A stretch of 44,522 nt of DNA from Sphingobacterium sp. (lineage in GTDB: Bacteria > Bacteroidota > Bacteroidia > Sphingobacteriales > Sphingobacteriaceae): contig JALAGS010000127.1 of NCBI GenBank assembly GCA_022712315.1, forward strand, positions 1-44,522, written 5' to 3'. Position numbers and translations under genes: made by a program. Shown here in pieces: positions 36,573-44,522 of this stretch. Within the stretch, counting starts at the first letter, position 1, and every line of letters begins with the position of its first letter. A model generated the notes under the pieces. It was not told the origin of the DNA. It ran no database searches and saw only the letters and a program-made list of their open reading frames with translations.

Positions 36573-38897
36573 TTACTGATTGCCGGAAAAGCCTACACGG
36601 ACCGCTTTCAGGCCGATCAGACCTTGTAGATCTTCCACCTCAAACTGCTCAATTTCTGTATCCAGTAACCCTTTGTGCTGTAGTAGGTTAATGTAGCCTA
36701 GGTATTCAGTCTCTTCATGTACATTGGAATAGACAATGACCAATTTGCCTTTTTGTGTGATGCGTTCTGTAGAGCCTTTGATCTTGGCTTTATCAATGCG
36801 CTTCTTGGCAATCTCGTAGCGTACATTGTAGGAGCCATCGATATCGAACTGTTTCTCGTCCATTCGAAAGCGGATGGAAATAGGCGTTGCAAAGACCAAT
36901 ACGAGAGAAGTCACCTCGAGCTGATGCGGTAGGGAGGGTTGGAGCTGTCTAAAATCAAGTTCCATCGCACACATCACCTGCAGTTGCCACAGCCGCAAAT
37001 TACGTAGGTAGTAGAGCTCAAAATTCCGACCAGGTGCGATGGAGTCCCCGATATACATATTGTGCTCGATACCATCTGTCTTGTAGCGTTCGTAGTAATG
37101 CGGGAAGTATTCTTGGGCTTCCACCTGCTTTTCATCAAGGATGGCCACCAGCTTTTTGTTGATGATCGTGATGGAACTGTCATAATCCTGCCTGGCTTCA
37201 TAAAAACCGCCGATGGCCGGGTTGATCCGCTCAAAATAGCGGTCTATTGCCTCGGTGGTGAGGCTATTTTTGTTGTTCTTTCTGAAATTTTCCAGAATAG
37301 GATGAATATCCTGGTTAAAATAATCGAGCATAAGCTGTTCCGTATCGGTCAGCAGCGCATGCTGCAGCGATGTCAGGTTTCTTTCCAGATCGAACACCTT
37401 TTGCTCAAATAGGGGTAATTTATGTGTTTGGTTGATCGCAGTGAACAGTGCGATCAGGTCCTTGCTCTGATTGATCAGATCCTGCCGGATGGCTTGATTG
37501 CGGGACTCTGAGGAGCCCTGTACGTCGATTTGCCCATAGAGTGGATAGACGTGGTCAAAGACGATTTCCTGTAGGGCATAGTTTTTTCCCAAGGCGCGGT
37601 CGTTGAGGAAATGGACGGCTTCTTCCTGAAAACGCCATTTGACACTCGGGTGGATAGATGTATATTCCTTTTGGATCACCGCTTCGATCTGGTTTTCGGT
37701 TTCCGAAAATGCCTTCGACACTTTATCCTTGATAAAGGGCAAGATGAAGTTGAGTTTGTTGGCATTGACCGAATTGAGTTCCCGCACCCTTGATGAAGAC
37801 ATTTCCAGTAGACCCAATACCTTGCCACCCTCAATTAGGGGAACAAAAATAAAGCTCTTCACCTGCTGCTGCTTGAGCTTGTTGATAAAATAGGCCTGCT
37901 TCTCATCAGCAACCGGCAGTTTGTCAATATCTGGCACAACAAGGTATTCGTCCTTGGTAAGCAGGCTCTCCAAGGTCTCGCTGCAAAGCATGTCTTCACA
38001 CTCCTCAATCGTCGAATCGTAAAGCAGATGACTGTATAACTGTTTCTCGACAATCCGTAAGTTGTACTCGTTCCGGACCTTTTCAAAGGAGGTCAGTCCG
38101 ATGCGTAGATCATTTATTTTATAAATTGACCTGAAAATGCTTTCTATTTCTGCCAGCTGGATCGCGCTTTTTTCGCGCAGTAAATTGCTCTTGAAGCTGG
38201 ATACCGCATTTTCAATGGTGGCATCAAAAAGCGTCATAATGGAAAAGCCTTTTAGAATCCAGCTCTGTTCGGGAAATTTGGACTTCCATAGGGCAATATC
38301 TGAAAAATTGTCGACCAGTTCGGTAATATCTTCTGCCGAAAGATCGAGGGCCCGTTCCGTAGGAAGGACATCGATAAAATCGGCATTGAATAGAACGCGG
38401 TAATGATGAATGATATTATTTTTATCTGGAATATCCAAAAATAGGGGCGCATCCATGGCATCGACCTTAAAGCCATAATACTGACTGATGATGACGCAGC
38501 AATTGAGAATATAATAGGTGTCGGGCGAGATGTCGCGAAGACTAAAGTCATAGTGATCGCCAGCCTCCTGTAATATTTTTTCCAGTCTTGCGGTGTGGTT
38601 GAACGTATAGAGATGGAAGGGAATGGTAATGGCCTTGATCTCATTATGCGTTAGTGAACTTGGAAATAGGTCGGCCAGCAGCACCTTGATTATAGGCTCA
38701 TAGCGCGAAAGGTCTTCGGCTTTTTCGACTCCCTCGATAAGTTCGGGGTATTTGCTGATTTCTTCCAGCAGCGATTGGGCATAAGTGGCCTGAAAGTCGA
38801 CCGGCGATAAGGCCGCAGTTTCAAAGGATGGTATAATCTTGTGAAAAGCGATCAGGGTTTTAAATGGACTGGAATCAAAGGCGAAATTAAACTGCAT
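36573..38897 (-). CDS. large GAF-domain protein without output domain
   Basis: The 774-residue soluble protein has one recognisable GAF domain at about 270-400 (EYLVVPDIDKLPVADEKQAYF, FIFVPLIEGGKVLGLLEMSS). The N-terminal 250 residues and the C-terminal half (about 410-774) are mostly helical and without a known domain. The C-terminal part includes the hydrophilic stretches EYFPHYYERYKTDGIEHNMY and DEKQFDIDGSYNVRYEIAKK. No kinase, cyclase, helix-turn-helix or membrane helix is seen. It resembles GAF proteins annotated widely in Sphingobacteriaceae, whose role is unknown. It follows the IPT/TIG-NHL gene on the same strand, but a strong terminator separates them. Confidence 0.8.
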   Translation of the reverse strand: MQFNFAFDSSPFKTLIAFHKIIPSFETAALSPVDFQATYAQSLLEEISKYPELIEGVEKAEDLSRYEPIIKVLLADLFPSSLTHNEIKAITIPFHLYTFNHTARLEKILQEAGDHYDFSLRDISPDTYYILNCCVIISQYYGFKVDAMDAPLFLDIPDKNNIIHHYRVLFNADFIDVLPTERALDLSAEDITELVDNFSDIALWKSKFPEQSWILKGFSIMTLFDATIENAVSSFKSNLLREKSAIQLAEIESIFRSIYKINDLRIGLTSFEKVRNEYNLRIVEKQLYSHLLYDSTIEECEDMLCSETLESLLTKDEYLVVPDIDKLPVADEKQAYFINKLKQQQVKSFIFVPLIEGGKVLGLLEMSSSRVRELNSVNANKLNFILPFIKDKVSKAFSETENQIEAVIQKEYTSIHPSVKWRFQEEAVHFLNDRALGKNYALQEIVFDHVYPLYGQIDVQGSSESRNQAIRQDLINQSKDLIALFTAINQTHKLPLFEQKVFDLERNLTSLQHALLTDTEQLMLDYFNQDIHPILENFRKNNKNSLTTEAIDRYFERINPAIGGFYEARQDYDSSITIINKKLVAILDEKQVEAQEYFPHYYERYKTDGIEHNMYIGDSIAPGRNFELYYLRNLRLWQLQVMCAMELDFRQLQPSLPHQLEVTSLVLVFATPISIRFRMDEKQFDIDGSYNVRYEIAKKRIDKAKIKGSTERITQKGKLVIVYSNVHEETEYLGYINLLQHKGLLDTEIEQFEVEDLQGLIGLKAVRVGFSGNQ

Positions 38898-38960
38898 AAT
38901 GGTTGTTCCCGACTAAATTAGATTATTGCTGGAAGATGTACAAAAATATAAAATAATCGG

Positions 38961-39008
38961 CGAAAAGAAAATCCAAAGCGGACGAGTGAGACGTCGCGCT
39001 TTGGATTT
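38961..39008 (-). terminator. Rho-independent terminator of the IPT/TIG-NHL gene
   Basis: A perfect 12-bp outer stem (38969-38980 with 38997-39008) continues into four more pairs (GACG/CGTC) after a one-base bulge. On the minus strand it is followed by TTTTCTTTT. It lies 28 bases past the TAA of the lipoprotein gene. Confidence 0.8.
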
Positions 39009-39035
39009 CGGGAAGAGCTGTTTGAACTGGCGCAC

Positions 39036-40841
39036 CTATTTAAACTGGATTTTTCGTATAGAACCGTCATCAGAAGCGACGTAGAGCATATTGTCCTTAT
39101 CGACTGCGATCGCATTGGCACCGTTGAACTGTGCTGCTTTGCCAATACCGTCTTTTGCGCTGTTTGCCGGGTTGTTGCCACCGGCAATGGTGGTCACCAC
39201 ACCATAGCTATTGACAACCCGTATGCTATAATTGTGGTTGTTGTAGTCATTGTCACAGACGACAATATATTGGTCTGACCATAGCGTTATACCCATCGGA
39301 ACTCCAAATAATGCGGCGGTGCCCTGTCCATCCTGTGCTGGTTTATGGTTGTTGTTATTGGCACCTGCAAGGAGGTAAAGCCCATTTTGGTCTTTTTTCC
39401 AGATACGCTTGCCGTTTCCATCCGCAAGGTAGAAGGTGTTCGCGTTTTTCATTTTTGTCATTCCAAGAATCGTAGCGGATAGCTGATAGGTAGGGTCTAC
39501 ATTCAAAAAGTTGATATTATACAACCAGCCCATAATATTATCGCCAGCAATCCGGTTGACCACATATTGCTGATTACTGAAATTATTCGCATACAACATT
39601 GTCTCGCCATCGGCTAAAAGTGCAATTGGGCTCATACCTGTGTTTAAGCGGCGTCCTTCTAAATTGAGGTCGTTGCTACCGGCCCAATGTTCCGTTTGCT
39701 TTGGCATGTTCGGTACAAAGCGGAATATGCTGGGTATCACTTCCTTGCTTTTTCCTGCAACATATATTTTTCCGTCATTACCCAAGGTAATGGCCCAGGG
39801 ATCCGTGATGATGAGTGGTGCATCATTGGCATCAATTCGGCCGTCGAGATTGAGATCCTTTTCAGGTGTTCCGAGGGGCTGATAAATGACAGAATGTCCG
39901 TTTACGTCGTAGGAAAGTGTACGGTGGTTGGAGGGATCAGTAAAATAGAGCGTGTTGTTATTGTCAACCGCAATACCCTGAATATTTTGGCATCCCAAAG
40001 CCGTTATGCCACTCATCGTGGTTACATTGGGCAATAAGACGGGTATAGGAGACAAGCTACTCACTGTTTTATTGTTGACTGTGACGGTTAGCAATCCAGT
40101 AGTGGCCTCCGCAGGAATAGTGACAATCAGCTTGTTTTTTGAAGCCTCGTTCACCAGGGCACTTTTTCCATTGAGTGTAACCAGATTTTGCCCCGGTTTG
40201 TCGCTAAAATTTTGACCTAAAATCGTTAAGGTGCCACCCGGAATGCAGGGCGCTGCTTTGGCGAGTGCCTGGTTGTCCAGCGCAAGCATGCTACTGTAGT
40301 TGATAAAGGAAGATAGGGCAAATACGGCAAATGCACTGTTGCTGCTGATGGAATTGCTGAACAGCTGTACCCCATTTAAATAGACCATACTGTTGATGAC
40401 CTGAATAGTAATGGTTTTGCCGCTTAGCGTGATCAGTTTCTTATCGGCCGTTAAATCGCTCAATGAAAAGCGGCCCTTGACAATATAGTCCTTCATGGAA
40501 GAACCATCTTTGAAACCGGACCCGTTGCTGCCATTTGCTGCCTTTAACCTAGGCTGGTCCTGGCTGCCCTCGGATGCAGATTGTAGCCTATTCTTTGCGA
40601 TAGACACATCAGCAAGGACGCGGTCGCTCAGGGTAAAGACCGTGATCCCCTGACTAAGCTCTTCTTCGGAAAGCGCGGCATTTTTAAAGTCGGCTGTAAA
40701 AGATTTCAGTGAATCGATTCCCGTCAGCACATCTTCGAGTTTCGATTTGGTACTTTGTTCCGGTGGATTGTCTTTATCCTTGTGACAGGCTTGGATACTC
40801 AAAATAATGAATATTCCAAAAAAAATAACAAATCTATTCAT
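39036..40841 (-). CDS. IPT/TIG and NHL-repeat lipoprotein
   Basis: The start at 40841 gives a lipoprotein signal with QACH and Cys19; the longer frame from 40895 adds 18 residues ahead of it. Residues about 210-275 form an IPT/TIG Ig-like domain (TLTILGQNFSDKPGQNLVTL). From about 290 NHL-type beta-propeller repeats follow (IQGIAVDNNNTLYFTDPSNHR, PWAITLGNDGKIYVAGKSKE, ANAIAVDKDNMLYVASDDGSIRK). Between two blades the segment DLNLDGRIDANDA has the spacing of a dockerin/EF-hand calcium loop. Such proteins are often surface glycan- or protein-binding lipoproteins of Bacteroidota. The gene is divergent from a LuxR-type regulator, with a 22-bp palindrome between them. Confidence 0.82.
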   Translation of the reverse strand: MNRFVIFFGIFIILSIQACHKDKDNPPEQSTKSKLEDVLTGIDSLKSFTADFKNAALSEEELSQGITVFTLSDRVLADVSIAKNRLQSASEGSQDQPRLKAANGSNGSGFKDGSSMKDYIVKGRFSLSDLTADKKLITLSGKTITIQVINSMVYLNGVQLFSNSISSNSAFAVFALSSFINYSSMLALDNQALAKAAPCIPGGTLTILGQNFSDKPGQNLVTLNGKSALVNEASKNKLIVTIPAEATTGLLTVTVNNKTVSSLSPIPVLLPNVTTMSGITALGCQNIQGIAVDNNNTLYFTDPSNHRTLSYDVNGHSVIYQPLGTPEKDLNLDGRIDANDAPLIITDPWAITLGNDGKIYVAGKSKEVIPSIFRFVPNMPKQTEHWAGSNDLNLEGRRLNTGMSPIALLADGETMLYANNFSNQQYVVNRIAGDNIMGWLYNINFLNVDPTYQLSATILGMTKMKNANTFYLADGNGKRIWKKDQNGLYLLAGANNNNHKPAQDGQGTAALFGVPMGITLWSDQYIVVCDNDYNNHNYSIRVVNSYGVVTTIAGGNNPANSAKDGIGKAAQFNGANAIAVDKDNMLYVASDDGSIRKIQFK

Positions 40842-40954
40842 AGTATATGTTTTGAATGTGGCTCTCTTGTTTGATTGGAAACAGGCGGTTTTCATGGCTT
40901 CATGTTAAGTAGGTAATGATGACTGTTAAAATTACCGGTACTTAGGGACTGTTG

Positions 40955-40976
40955 AAATACCCACTAGTGGGTATTT
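40955..40976. promoter_or_regulatory. 22-bp perfect palindrome, candidate operator
   Basis: The 22 bases are a perfect palindrome built on the core TACCCACTAGTGGGTA with AAA/TTT flanks. It lies in the 284-base divergent region, 114 bases before the IPT/TIG-NHL start and 149 bases before the LuxR-type start. A dimeric regulator, possibly the neighbouring LuxR-type protein, may bind here. A smaller palindrome, TACCGGTA, lies at 40933-40940. Confidence 0.55.
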
Positions 40977-41074
40977 GTGAATGGTTTGACTGTCGGCTGC
41001 CAGAGCTGGGAAGCGCTGGGTCTTGGAGGGAATCGTCGCGGTCGAGAATGTGGAGCGACGGCGGAAAAGTTATT

Positions 41075-41106
41075 TTTGCTGATCTTGTAAATTATGGTTA
41101 AATTTA
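41075..41106 (+). promoter_or_regulatory. promoter of the LuxR-type gene
   Basis: TTTG at 41075-41078 and TAAATTTA at 41099-41106 (one mismatch from TAnnTTTG) are spaced by 20 bases, as in Bacteroidota promoters. The predicted start is about 15 bases before the ATG at 41126. Confidence 0.45.
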
Positions 41107-41125
41107 ATAAAGTCAATGTTGGCCT

Positions 41126-41887
41126 ATGGAACGTCTTTTTAGCTCTGAGAGTCTAGCCATGTATTACGATGAAGATCGCGATATTTTCATGGGTAAATGG
41201 GACAACTGCAATGAGGCGGAAAAGCTCATCGCAGGAATCAAAGAGTACAAGGGAATTTTTGAGAAAATAGTGCCTGAAAAGATAATTTGGGATCTCTCGT
41301 CCATGAGTTATACTATTCCGACAGAACTACAAAACTGGATTCTTGATTTTTTGGATATACCTGCGTGCCGACATGGTATAGACTATAAAGTTGCGCATAT
41401 CTTAAGTCCCGATATCTACGCGAGCATCAGCGTGATGAATATGTACGTGGATGGGAAAACGACTTTCAGACCCCATTTTTTTTCCCATGAACATTCCGCG
41501 CTGGACTGGGTCAACTTAACGATCAATGGACCTGTTTCTGAAGCGGAAATCTTGCCACCATTACTGAAAGTCGAGTCTTTGGTCAATGAGAATAAGGGCC
41601 GGATTACCCTCGATGTGGACACTGCGGAAGTTCCAGAATATCTGCTCGATATTCTTAAAGTTATTAAGAACCGACGCTTTTTTTCAGCGGGGATTCGAAA
41701 CTATATGCAGCTTACTGCAAGGGAGAAAGTGATCCTGACGCTGATCTTGCAGGGAAAGCCCAATAAAAATATTGCGGATATGCTGAGCATCTCCTGTGAA
41801 ACCGTGAAGACCCACCGGCGCAATCTGCTTCGAAAACTGCAGTGCAAGAACATGAACGAACTAATGCGGTTCCAGATATTTTTGTAA
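41126..41887 (+). CDS. LuxR-type helix-turn-helix regulator with uncharacterised N-terminal domain
   Basis: The 253-residue protein ends in a LuxR/GerE DNA-binding domain (about 195-253, LTAREKVILTLILQGKPNKN, ISCETVKTHRRNLLRKL). The N-terminal 190 residues are not a phospho-receiver: no DxxP or conserved Lys pattern. The stretch FEKIVPEKIIWDLSSMSYTIPTELQNWI may be a STAS/SpoIIAA-like alpha/beta domain. It could sense an unknown cue and regulate the divergent lipoprotein gene. Its TAA stop is directly and in frame followed by the remnant of a DKNYY-type gene. Confidence 0.8.
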   Translation: MERLFSSESLAMYYDEDRDIFMGKWDNCNEAEKLIAGIKEYKGIFEKIVPEKIIWDLSSMSYTIPTELQNWILDFLDIPACRHGIDYKVAHILSPDIYASISVMNMYVDGKTTFRPHFFSHEHSALDWVNLTINGPVSEAEILPPLLKVESLVNENKGRITLDVDTAEVPEYLLDILKVIKNRRFFSAGIRNYMQLTAREKVILTLILQGKPNKNIADMLSISCETVKTHRRNLLRKLQCKNMNELMRFQIFL

Positions 41888-41920
41888 ATCAATCCTTATT
41901 TTTTTATTAAAATATCTAAT

Positions 41921-42226
41921 ATATTTTATACCGATGAGCAGATTCCCGGGGCAGATGTGCCGAGTTTCGAAGTCGTTGACGAAAAAAGTGATGTATCAAA
42001 AGATAAAAACAGTTACTATTATTGTAGCTATCGGATACCGGTAAAAGATTATATGACTTTTGAGCAAATAAAGGGCGATTACTGGAAAGACAAATACCAT
42101 GTTTATGATATCTCCAGGGCTTTCTATGGCGAGGATTGCATTCTAACAGGAGTGGATCCTCAAACGGCAAAAGCTGTACGCGATAGAAATTATATTAGGG
42201 ATAAATACGGTAAATATCCACGATGA
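41921..42226 (+). pseudogene. 5'-truncated DKNYY-type gene remnant
   Basis: From about 41921 to the TGA at 42226 the frame reads IFYTDEQIPGADVPSFEVVD, then SKDKNSYYYCSYRIPVKD, DKYHVYDISR and ILTGVDPQTAKAV. These are degenerate units of the DKNYY repeat, whose pattern is DKN-YYxG-x-I-x-GADPxTF. The homologous reading extends upstream past the only possible start (GTG at 41957) to the stop codon of the LuxR-type gene, with no ATG. The 5' part of the original gene is therefore missing. It is in the same frame as the LuxR-type gene, so stop-codon readthrough would join them, but that is probably accidental. Confidence 0.6.
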
Positions 42227-42227
42227 A

Positions 42228-42250
42228 AAATAACAGCCCAGCTGCTATTT
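42228..42250. terminator. bidirectional hairpin between DKNYY remnant and aspartyl protease gene
   Basis: A 10-bp stem (42228-42237 with 42241-42250) surrounds a CCA loop. On the minus strand it pairs fully with one G-U and is followed by TTTTTCATCG; on the plus strand it has one A-C mismatch and five T. It fits the shared terminator of the convergent pair. Confidence 0.6.
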
Positions 42251-42269
42251 TTAAAGCATATGAAGGGCC

Positions 42270-42860
42270 TTAATCCAATAGATAAATCTTCTTTTCTTTT
42301 AAATTGAATCCAAGCTTTTTGCCCAGCCAATTGATACTCGTTTTCCCTTCATAGATCAATCCTTCAACAAAAAAGACCGTTGGATCTTCTACTTTTGCAA
42401 AAGAATTGGAGATGGATTCAATATGTCCTTTAGCATATTTTGTCTTTATCTGGGGGTTAAATTCACTGGCTCTCTCCGTTACTTCAAGTTTGGTCGGATC
42501 CAATTCCAATGTTGAGATAAACCGATCACTAAACCAAAATGAATCATCGCCAGCCCCTGAATCTAACAGAATATTGATCCTGTATTTTTTATTTAGGTAT
42601 ACGTACGTGGAGATATCAAGAGATTGATCTGCATTGGTAGTCAGTTGAATTGGAATAATTTTGTCACTTTTTAGCTTTTCCTTTGGAAAAATAAGCTGTT
42701 TCTTTGTGTAGTCTATAATAAACTCGGTATCGTAAAGCATGGGAAGGGAAATCAGCCCATTAATACCGGCCAATTTCATGTCGAATGTTGAATACGGAAT
42801 ATCATTAAACTCTTTGCCATTGAATTTAATGGAAGAGGATCTGTAAAGAGGGATTGTCAT
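42270..42860 (-). CDS. retropepsin-like aspartyl protease, missing its first lobe
   Basis: The 196 residues contain the end of a first aspartyl-protease lobe (KLAGINGLISLPMLYDTEFIIDYTKKQLIF) and a full second lobe with the active-site motif LLDSGAGDDSF, ending LGFNLKEKKIYLLD. Family members of this type have a first lobe with a D-T/S-G motif before this point. It is absent, and there is no signal peptide, although these proteins are usually exported. An in-frame TGA lies five codons before the ATG. The gene is thus probably a 5'-truncated, inactive copy. It lies 61 bases after a beta-lactamase-like gene. Confidence 0.7.
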   Translation of the reverse strand: MTIPLYRSSSIKFNGKEFNDIPYSTFDMKLAGINGLISLPMLYDTEFIIDYTKKQLIFPKEKLKSDKIIPIQLTTNADQSLDISTYVYLNKKYRINILLDSGAGDDSFWFSDRFISTLELDPTKLEVTERASEFNPQIKTKYAKGHIESISNSFAKVEDPTVFFVEGLIYEGKTSINWLGKKLGFNLKEKKIYLLD

Positions 42861-42921
42861 TGCGCGATCCCATCAGGCAAGCAGATGTGTGGTATGGAAG
42901 GGGGAGAGATATTTAATTTGA

Positions 42922-44085
42922 TTAAAAGCGAATATTATTGATCAGTATATCCTTAAGTTCAGCCAGTCTGTCCTGGCCGCTACTATCGTTTACCAGGATG
43001 ATAATAGCGGTTTTCTTTTCGGGGTATAGGTAGCAAAGTGCAGTGAAGCCACAACCGTCGCGCCCAGTGTGCATAAGATAGGAAAGACCATTTTCCTCCT
43101 TACCCATCATCCAACCTAAGCCCATGCGCATACCATTTGGCCTGGTAAACGTCATCTTATGACTTAGTGCGATGGCTGAATTTTTGTTATTCAGATTAGC
43201 AGATGCAAACTTGAGCATATCGTCGAGGGTTGAAAACATGGAGGGAGCCGCTCGGTAACCGTAATCTGGAATAAAGGGTAACGCTTTTCCATGTTCGTCA
43301 TGACCGGGAATGAGTCGCTGTTCATCCTTTGCTGAAAGTTGAGGCTTTGTATTCTTCATACCCATTTGATCTTTCAAAAATGAAGTGATCAAATCGTTGT
43401 AGGGCTGATGATAAACACGTTCCAATACAGCAATTAACACCATCATCGCATTTCCATTGTAACGGAATTTTGTGCCAGGGACAGTATCGAGGGTAAATTT
43501 ATGCATATCGTGAAATAGACTGTCGGCGGTATAAACGCTGTAAAACTCCCGAAATGCTGTTGAGGGCAACCTGGTGATCCTATCGAGATATTTCTCATCA
43601 TAATCTCTCGACATTGAAGGCAAAGCTGAAGTGTGGTTTGCTAGATTAACCAATCGAACAGGATGTCCCTTATACTGCAAATTCGGATAATCTTCGGGTA
43701 AATATTTTCGGATGTCATCATCAAGATTTACTTTCTTTTCGATTGCTGCCTGTGCAAGCATTATTCCGACGAACGTTTTTGCAATGGAACCTAAACCGAA
43801 AATTGTGTTGGTACGACTTAAGTTGCCCGCACCACGGTGAAAATGATATTGCTGCGCTAAATCTTCCTTTATTATTCCGATGGATAAGTCAAAAGTGATC
43901 GAAGATTTTAGATAATGTTCTGCTGACCTTTGAACCAAGCTATCCAACGAAGTTTTCAAAGGGTTGTTGCTTTTCAAAGTCGAATCCTGATAAGTTTGGC
44001 CGAAACAAAATTGTATTGTGAGCACCAAGAATATAATAGCAGATAAAGGATTTGGTTTCTTATAGGGGGCGTATAATTTTCTCAA
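42922..44085 (-). CDS. class-C beta-lactamase-like serine hydrolase (second copy type)
   Basis: The N-terminus has a basic stretch then a signal peptide ending CFGQ (about residue 30). The SxxK motif is Ser100-Lys103 (LGSIAKTFVG); the second motif is YNGNAMMVL with Tyr-x-Asn; the third is HTG in MHTGRDGCGF. It is not a close copy of the hydrolase at 31662-32771: motif residues differ in all three places. A periplasmic D-alanyl or ester hydrolase is likely. A promoter with good spacing lies just upstream. Confidence 0.88.
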   Translation of the reverse strand: MRKLYAPYKKPNPLSAIIFLVLTIQFCFGQTYQDSTLKSNNPLKTSLDSLVQRSAEHYLKSSITFDLSIGIIKEDLAQQYHFHRGAGNLSRTNTIFGLGSIAKTFVGIMLAQAAIEKKVNLDDDIRKYLPEDYPNLQYKGHPVRLVNLANHTSALPSMSRDYDEKYLDRITRLPSTAFREFYSVYTADSLFHDMHKFTLDTVPGTKFRYNGNAMMVLIAVLERVYHQPYNDLITSFLKDQMGMKNTKPQLSAKDEQRLIPGHDEHGKALPFIPDYGYRAAPSMFSTLDDMLKFASANLNNKNSAIALSHKMTFTRPNGMRMGLGWMMGKEENGLSYLMHTGRDGCGFTALCYLYPEKKTAIIILVNDSSGQDRLAELKDILINNIRF

Positions 44086-44110
44086 TGTCGGAATATTTAA
44101 GTTCCATAAA

Positions 44111-44142
44111 AAACATTATCTTTTTAAAGCCAATTGATCAAA
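44111..44142 (-). promoter_or_regulatory. promoter of the serine hydrolase gene
   Basis: On the minus strand TTTG (44142-44139), a 20-base spacer and TAATGTTT (44118-44111) lie about 26 bases before the ATG at 44085. The rest of the gap up to the tRNA terminator (44143-44391) shows nothing recognisable. Confidence 0.4.
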
Positions 44143-44391
44143 GGAAAAATACGAACTATTTTTTATTTCTTATCGGGTGATCATTACAAATATCATATCC
44201 GTGTTGTGGGCATTTAGGTACAAATCTATATTAGTCATCAATAAATTATAATAACCAAGAAGCGGTAAAATTGTCTGACTTTTTCGTGAATTTTAAATAA
44301 TACTTGGCCCCGGAAGTAGTGGGAATGTGAAGATTCAGCAAAGTACTGGAATTTAGCCGGAGCAGGGGAGTGTTGGGGACTATAAACAAGA

Positions 44392-44415
44392 AAAGCCCAT
44401 CGACTGATGAGCTTT
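44392..44415 (-). terminator. terminator hairpin downstream of tRNA-Leu
   Basis: A 10-bp stem (44406-44415 with 44392-44401 on the minus strand, one U-G pair) with a four-base loop lies 5 bases after the tRNA 3' end and is followed by a short T-rich tail. Confidence 0.65.
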
Positions 44416-44419
44416 CTTG

Positions 44420-44504
44420 TACCTAGGGCGGGAATCGAACCCGCACTCCCTTAACGGGAACAGGATTTTAAGTCCTGCGTGTCTACCAGTTCCACCACCT
44501 AGGC
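44420..44504 (-). tRNA. tRNA-Leu (anticodon UAA)
   Basis: The minus strand folds into an 85-base class-II tRNA. The acceptor arm GCCTAGG pairs with CCTAGGT (first pair G-U), followed by discriminator A. The D-arm region is TGGTGGAACTGGTAGACACG; the anticodon stem CAGGA/TCCTG holds loop CTTAAAA with anticodon TAA. The variable arm is long, and the T arm has GGTTCGATTC. CCA is not encoded. It reads UUA leucine codons. Confidence 0.96.
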
Positions 44505-44522
44505 AGGTGAGCGAAAAACGAG

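Noticed and set aside
41126..42226. Programmed stop readthrough from the LuxR-type gene into the DKNYY frame
   Set aside because: The frames match, but the LuxR domain ends normally at TAA and no readthrough signal is seen. A one-in-three frame match is expected by chance.
31662..44085. Beta-lactam resistance from the two beta-lactamase-like genes
   Set aside because: Both are generic class-C-fold serine hydrolases with motif variants typical of peptidases or esterases; nothing shows antibiotic hydrolysis.

Overview
The window looks like chromosomal DNA of a Bacteroidota, most likely family Sphingobacteriaceae and probably Sphingobacterium. This is judged from gene content (MocR/EamA pair, XRE-cupin/DUF5690/FAD-oxidoreductase cluster, YwqK-type repeat protein, DUF6597-AraC regulator), a composition of roughly 40% GC, near absence of Shine-Dalgarno sequences, and -7 boxes of the TAnnTTTG type. 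No insertion sequence, integrase, prophage gene or CRISPR array was seen. The only stable RNA gene is a tRNA-Leu(UAA) at the right end.

Layout. 1-1602: a SnoaL-like lipoprotein and a GH16 glucanase lipoprotein. 1772-5046: an XRE-cupin regulator, a DUF5690 membrane protein and a phosphonate-associated FAD oxidoreductase, probably for aminoethylphosphonate-type compounds. A 38-residue small gene (5107-5223, minus) converges on this cluster across a shared terminator. 5439-14214: a compact signalling-to-glycan operon with a hybrid histidine kinase (GAF, four PAS, HisKA/HATPase, two REC, Hpt), a lone receiver, a membrane HEAT-repeat protein and a 1140-residue fusion of a processive GT2 to an LTA-synthase-type phosphotransferase. 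A YaiO-type outer-membrane barrel gene meets it tail to tail, sharing CTAG.

15597-21660 (minus): a TPP-riboswitch thiamine operon in the transcription order thiS-thiC-tenI-like-thiE-thiG-thiH-thiF. It makes the thiazole and pyrimidine halves and joins them; no thiD is present. 21789-24428 is a GH78 alpha-L-rhamnosidase. 24492-26906 is a divergent MocR regulator and EamA exporter. 27038-31572 holds small accessory genes: GrpB, DinB-like, tandem GNAT, a DUF4136-like lipoprotein, SRPBCC and TspO-like.

31662-44085 is mostly on the minus strand: two class-C beta-lactamase-like hydrolases, a 17-repeat MORN/YwqK protein, a RibD-C reductase, an AraC regulator, a GAF protein and an IPT/TIG-NHL lipoprotein divergent from a LuxR-type regulator. 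Between 41888 and 42860 lie the 3' parts of two convergent genes (a DKNYY-type protein and a retropepsin-like aspartyl protease). Both lack their 5' ends, which looks like a captured genomic fragment.

The best candidate for an undescribed system is the phosphorelay-HEAT-GT2/LtaS-YaiO region. It has no DNA-binding output, so signalling may act directly on a surface-glycan synthase.
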